Origin: Mucilaginibacter sp.
Lineage (GTDB): Bacteria; Bacteroidota; Bacteroidia; Sphingobacteriales; Sphingobacteriaceae
Direction: 5' to 3'
Assembly: GCF_025359345.1 (NCBI RefSeq)
Contig: NZ_JANYGQ010000008.1
Coordinates: 1 to 64,000 of the forward strand
DNA: 64,000 bases
Shown: piece by piece, positions 61,642 to 64,000 of the stretch
How the letters are laid out: each line of letters starts with the position of its first letter
Numbering within the stretch: position 1 is the first letter of the stretch
Translations under genes and position numbers: made by a program
Notes under the pieces: model-generated
The model's input: only the letters and a program-made list of their open reading frames with translations
Database searches by the model: none
What the model was told of the DNA's origin: nothing

Positions 61642-62640
61642 ATGAACAAAGTTTCAGGTTGCCTATTGTTGTTATGCTTAACAACATTTATTGCATGCAA
61701 AAAAGACCATAAAACAAATCTACAACCAGTTTTACATAAAGTTGCTTTAAAGGTTGGGTTTTCGCAGCAGATAATAGACCTAAAGACAAGTGGCAAGAAA
61801 TTAAACGGCCTGGCTACAAACGCCATCGATACCTCACTAACAAACCATCTTGATATTTTGTACTATTCAGTTTACGATGCAAGCGGGAATAACGTGCATG
61901 TGATTTCGCAGCCGAGTAGCGACGTTAGGTTTGGAAGCTACACCGATAATTTAGCAAGCGGTACTTATACCGTGGTTATAGCGGGCGGGGGGCAAGAGCT
62001 AGCGATACAGCATGGTAAAGGCACTCCTAATCTATCAACAGATAGATTATGTTATGGGCGAAGTTTCGCCATTCAATTTGATAAGGAAACTTTTTTTAAA
62101 AAAATCCAAATTACTGTTGCCAATACCGACACTTCGCAGGCTGTTGTTTTGGACAGGATTACGTCGCCATTGGTTGTTAAATTTAAAAATTCCATTCTGC
62201 CAAATGCCAAAGGATTTGTTTTAACAATTGAGGGGCTTCCATTTTATTTTAGCATAGCAACGGGAGCTCCCGTTACCCCTCTGGGGCCGACCCATTATCA
62301 ACTCGATAATACGATACCGGCCAGCGCAATTGGTACAATTAATTACCAGTTTGGGGCATCTATATTATACAATGCACCTTTCAAGGTGGATTTGATTTGT
62401 TTATCAATTGTGCCGCCGGGTTATCCGAATCTGATTCCACCGTCGAGCCTTATTTTTAAAACAACTATTCCTAACGTAACAGGCCAGGCTAACACCGAAA
62501 CACTGTTACTCGGCGGCTCAACTGGTACAGGCGGCAGTGGTGGTACCGGCGGTACTGGTGGTACAGGTGGCACAAGCGGAATTAAAGCAACCATTGATAC
62601 GGCATGGAGTTCAACCCAAATTCCGATATCGTTTCCCTAA
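61642..62640 (+). CDS. Fimbrillin-like (FimB/Mfa2-type) lipoprotein B2
   Basis: A 332-aa lipoprotein, lipobox TTFIAC (C19) then KKDH. Start ATG 61642 is preferred because it gives a proper signal peptide (MNKVSGCLLLLCLTTFIA). The frame from 61603 adds 13 basic residues. The core matches B1: KVALKVGFSQQI, DTSLTNHLDILYYSVYDASG, FGSYTDNLASGTYTVVIAGG, QAVVLDRITSPLVVKFKN. A Gly/Thr/Ser tandem linker (TGTGGSGGTGGTGGTGG, about 300-316) lies before the last strand and is encoded by near-perfect 9-nt repeats (GGTGGTACA-like), so it can vary in length. Confidence 0.7.
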   Translation: MNKVSGCLLLLCLTTFIACKKDHKTNLQPVLHKVALKVGFSQQIIDLKTSGKKLNGLATNAIDTSLTNHLDILYYSVYDASGNNVHVISQPSSDVRFGSYTDNLASGTYTVVIAGGGQELAIQHGKGTPNLSTDRLCYGRSFAIQFDKETFFKKIQITVANTDTSQAVVLDRITSPLVVKFKNSILPNAKGFVLTIEGLPFYFSIATGAPVTPLGPTHYQLDNTIPASAIGTINYQFGASILYNAPFKVDLICLSIVPPGYPNLIPPSSLIFKTTIPNVTGQANTETLLLGGSTGTGGSGGTGGTGGTGGTSGIKATIDTAWSSTQIPISFP

Positions 62641-62697
62641 CAGTTGCGTCTTTAGTCCAGCTTGTAAAATGAGGTTATTGATGTAGAAATATAACTG

Positions 62698-62705
62698 TAT
62701 TTTTG
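62698..62705 (+). promoter_or_regulatory. -7 element TATTTTTG of the pseudouridine synthase gene
   Basis: A perfect TAnnTTTG match, 6 nt before the ATG at 62712. The mRNA is predicted to be leaderless or nearly so. Confidence 0.55.
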
Positions 62706-62711
62706 CAGGCT

Positions 62712-63431
62712 ATGAAAGTTCCAAAATTTGCCGACCTGATTTTATTTGAGGATGATGATATCATTGTGGTTAATAAGCCGCCTTTTATCAGTTCTTTAGA
62801 TGAACGCGAGGGCGGAGAGGTTAATATGCTGCGCCTGGCCAAGCAATATTCGGAAGATGCGCAGATATGCCACAGGCTTGATAAAGAAACATCAGGCGCC
62901 TTGATAATAGCCAAAAACCCGGAGGCATACCGCACGGTATCCATGCAGTTTGAAAAAAGGCAGGTAAAAAAAGTTTACCACGCTATTATTGACGGTACGC
63001 ATGTATTTGAAAAGCTTTTGATCGATCTACCGATCCTGAACGTAGGCAAAGGCAACGTTACTATCAGCAGGCAGGAAGGCAAACGCGCCGAAACCTGGTT
63101 TCAGTCGTTAAAATACTTTAAACATTATACCTTAGTTGAGTGCCGCCCTGTTACCGGCCGTATGCACCAGATACGTATACACCTGGCTACCCAGCGTGCC
63201 TCAATAGCCGGCGATGAGATGTACAAGGGGCTGCCCGTTTTTCTCTCCAAAATAAAACGCAAATATCATCTTGGTAAAGACCAGGAAGAGCAACCTATAA
63301 TGAAACGGTTCGCACTACATGCTTATGAGGTTACCTTCAAACTGCTGGATGGAAAAGATATTACTATACATGCGCCTTATCCCAAAGATTTTGAAACGCT
63401 ATTGAAGCTGCTCGAGAAATTTGATTTATAA
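62712..63431 (+). CDS. RluA-family pseudouridine synthase
   Basis: Converts uridine to pseudouridine in rRNA or tRNA. It has 239 aa. The signature is ICHRLDKETSGALIIAKN with the catalytic Asp in HRLDKETSG. Also seen are DDIIVVNKPPFISSLDE near the N-terminus, VECRPVTGRMHQIRIHLAT (the second family motif) and RFALHAYEVTF. There is no N-terminal S4 domain, which fits the shorter RluA/TruC-type members. The start is ATG 62712, not the TTG at 62703 that belongs to the promoter. The exact RNA target cannot be given. Confidence 0.93.
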   Translation: MKVPKFADLILFEDDDIIVVNKPPFISSLDEREGGEVNMLRLAKQYSEDAQICHRLDKETSGALIIAKNPEAYRTVSMQFEKRQVKKVYHAIIDGTHVFEKLLIDLPILNVGKGNVTISRQEGKRAETWFQSLKYFKHYTLVECRPVTGRMHQIRIHLATQRASIAGDEMYKGLPVFLSKIKRKYHLGKDQEEQPIMKRFALHAYEVTFKLLDGKDITIHAPYPKDFETLLKLLEKFDL

Positions 63432-63470
63432 GGGTTAGAGATTAGTGGTTAGAATTTGGAGATTAGCGGC
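63432..63470. repeat. Post-stop AGAGATTAG-family tract
   Basis: GGGTTAGAGATTAGTGGTTAG and TTTGGAGATTAGCGGCTGG follow the pseudouridine synthase stop directly. No facing arm was found within the next 100 bases. Confidence 0.65.
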
Positions 63471-63580
63471 TGGTTAAAAAGAGCTGCGACGCTTTGTAAA
63501 CCAAAAGCAGACCAGACCAAGGGGGCAACTTTTTTCGCGACGAGACAGTAGTTTAATCAATCCTAAAAGTAGACAAGCTG

Positions 63581-63636
63581 ATAATCAGAATGTTTCACAG
63601 CGTTCCGGGTGTTCCGCTTGCAAAAATGGAACGCCT
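63581..63636. repeat. 56-nt dispersed repeat, copy 2
   Basis: Differs from 50443-50498 at five positions, with no gaps. It lies in the intergenic region 63432-63788, which otherwise holds no gene I can support. Confidence 0.85.
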
Positions 63637-63788
63637 TGCTGCCCGGAATTTGGAAATCAGACGAGTAGGCGGTGATGGTTTTGCATACCAGACTTTACTA
63701 ATTTACGGTTGTTATTAGTCGATTATTTGTTGAAAGGCGAAACAATCACGATATTCACCTCCTTATAAACCACAAATTATAAATTCAG

Positions 63789-64000
63789 ATGTTGAAACTA
63801 TCCCTTACCCTGTTAATTTTTATGACTGTCTTCGGGACATTTAAATATTACGGGGCTGCTAACCAGCAGGTTGCTAAAAACCAAACCGCTGATTCTTCTG
63901 CAACTAACCATGCTGATTTTAAGAAACAGATAAAATGGCCCGAGGGCTTAACCGTCACACCATTTACGGGGCCTGATCTGACACCTAGTCCTGCCTGCAT
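63789..64000 (+). CDS. 5' end of an exported protein, cut by the window edge
   Basis: ATG 63789 opens a frame that runs to the window end (70 codons seen). It has a signal peptide (MLKLSLTLLIFMTVFGTF), a spacer rich in Gln, Ala and Asn, and then KKQIKWPEGLTVTPFTGPDL followed by TPSPAC. The WPEGL...F.GPDL..PAC pattern recalls the start of the beta-propeller in sorbosone-dehydrogenase or PVC-type heme CxxCH proteins. That is only a suggestion, since the diagnostic parts lie outside the window. Confidence 0.55.
   Translation, partial: MLKLSLTLLIFMTVFGTFKYYGAANQQVAKNQTADSSATNHADFKKQIKWPEGLTVTPFTGPDLTPSPAC

Overview
The window looks like the chromosome of a Bacteroidetes bacterium of the Sphingobacteriaceae type (Mucilaginibacter or Pedobacter-like). 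The signs are promoter -7 elements of the form TAnnTTTG, lipoproteins with a CKKD start, LytTR two-component systems, DUF5686, DUF4412 and DUF3857 proteins, FtsX permeases without a linked ATPase, fimbrillin-like lipoproteins and sphingolipid genes. Genus and species cannot be fixed from the sequence alone. No rRNA, tRNA, CRISPR array, prophage or intact insertion sequence was seen.

Layout. 1-1.3 kb: 3' part of pnp. 1.5-7.5 kb: a small accessory patch with an unknown 89-aa protein, the scar of a deleted FtsX permease gene, a double-glycine-leader Cys-rich peptide gene, a LytS/LytTR two-component pair, an ankyrin protein and an intact FtsX permease. 7.7-12.3 kb: rpe, serC-serA (serine synthesis) and a beta-CASP metallo-beta-lactamase RNase-type protein. 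12.6-19.7 kb: a GH2 beta-galactosidase, DUF4337, a DEAD-box helicase, DUF1456, a CAP-domain protein and a TPR protein that appears frameshifted at an A9 run. 20.0-30.7 kb, all on the minus strand: a lipid cluster of nine genes. 31.0-37.8 kb: an RND efflux operon (TolC, adaptor, pump) and an outer-membrane barrel. 38-43.5 kb: aspartate aminotransferase, then CDF transporter, NUDIX, bioA and a ferritin-like diiron protein in one tight operon. 43.5-50.4 kb: comEC, a MerR regulator and two DUF3857 proteins. 50.6-57.7 kb: alaS, a Gly/His-rich protein, gatB, a TlpA-type thioredoxin lipoprotein and an OmpR-type regulator. 57.8-62.6 kb: a histone H1-like protein and four fimbrillin-like lipoproteins. 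62.7-64 kb: an RluA-type pseudouridine synthase and the start of a truncated gene.

The most interesting system is the lipid cluster at 19990-30712. It encodes serine palmitoyltransferase, a GNAT-fold acyltransferase resembling the bacterial ceramide synthase, an SDR-type reductase, myo-inositol-phosphate synthase, a PgpA-family phosphatase, a DUF5686 outer-membrane protein, a CDP-alcohol phosphatidyltransferase, a fatty-acid hydroxylase and a PAP2/AUR1-like enzyme. Together these could make phosphatidylinositol and ceramide and join them into (hydroxylated) inositol phosphorylceramide, so nearly the whole pathway sits in one locus.

A second theme is intergenic structure. Several families of short quasi-periodic imperfect inverted repeats sit directly after stop codons. 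One copy of such a repeat appears to lie in frame inside bioA, and another supplies the stop codon of the DUF1456 gene. Several genes have a TAnnTTTG promoter element only 4-6 nt before the start codon and are probably leaderless.
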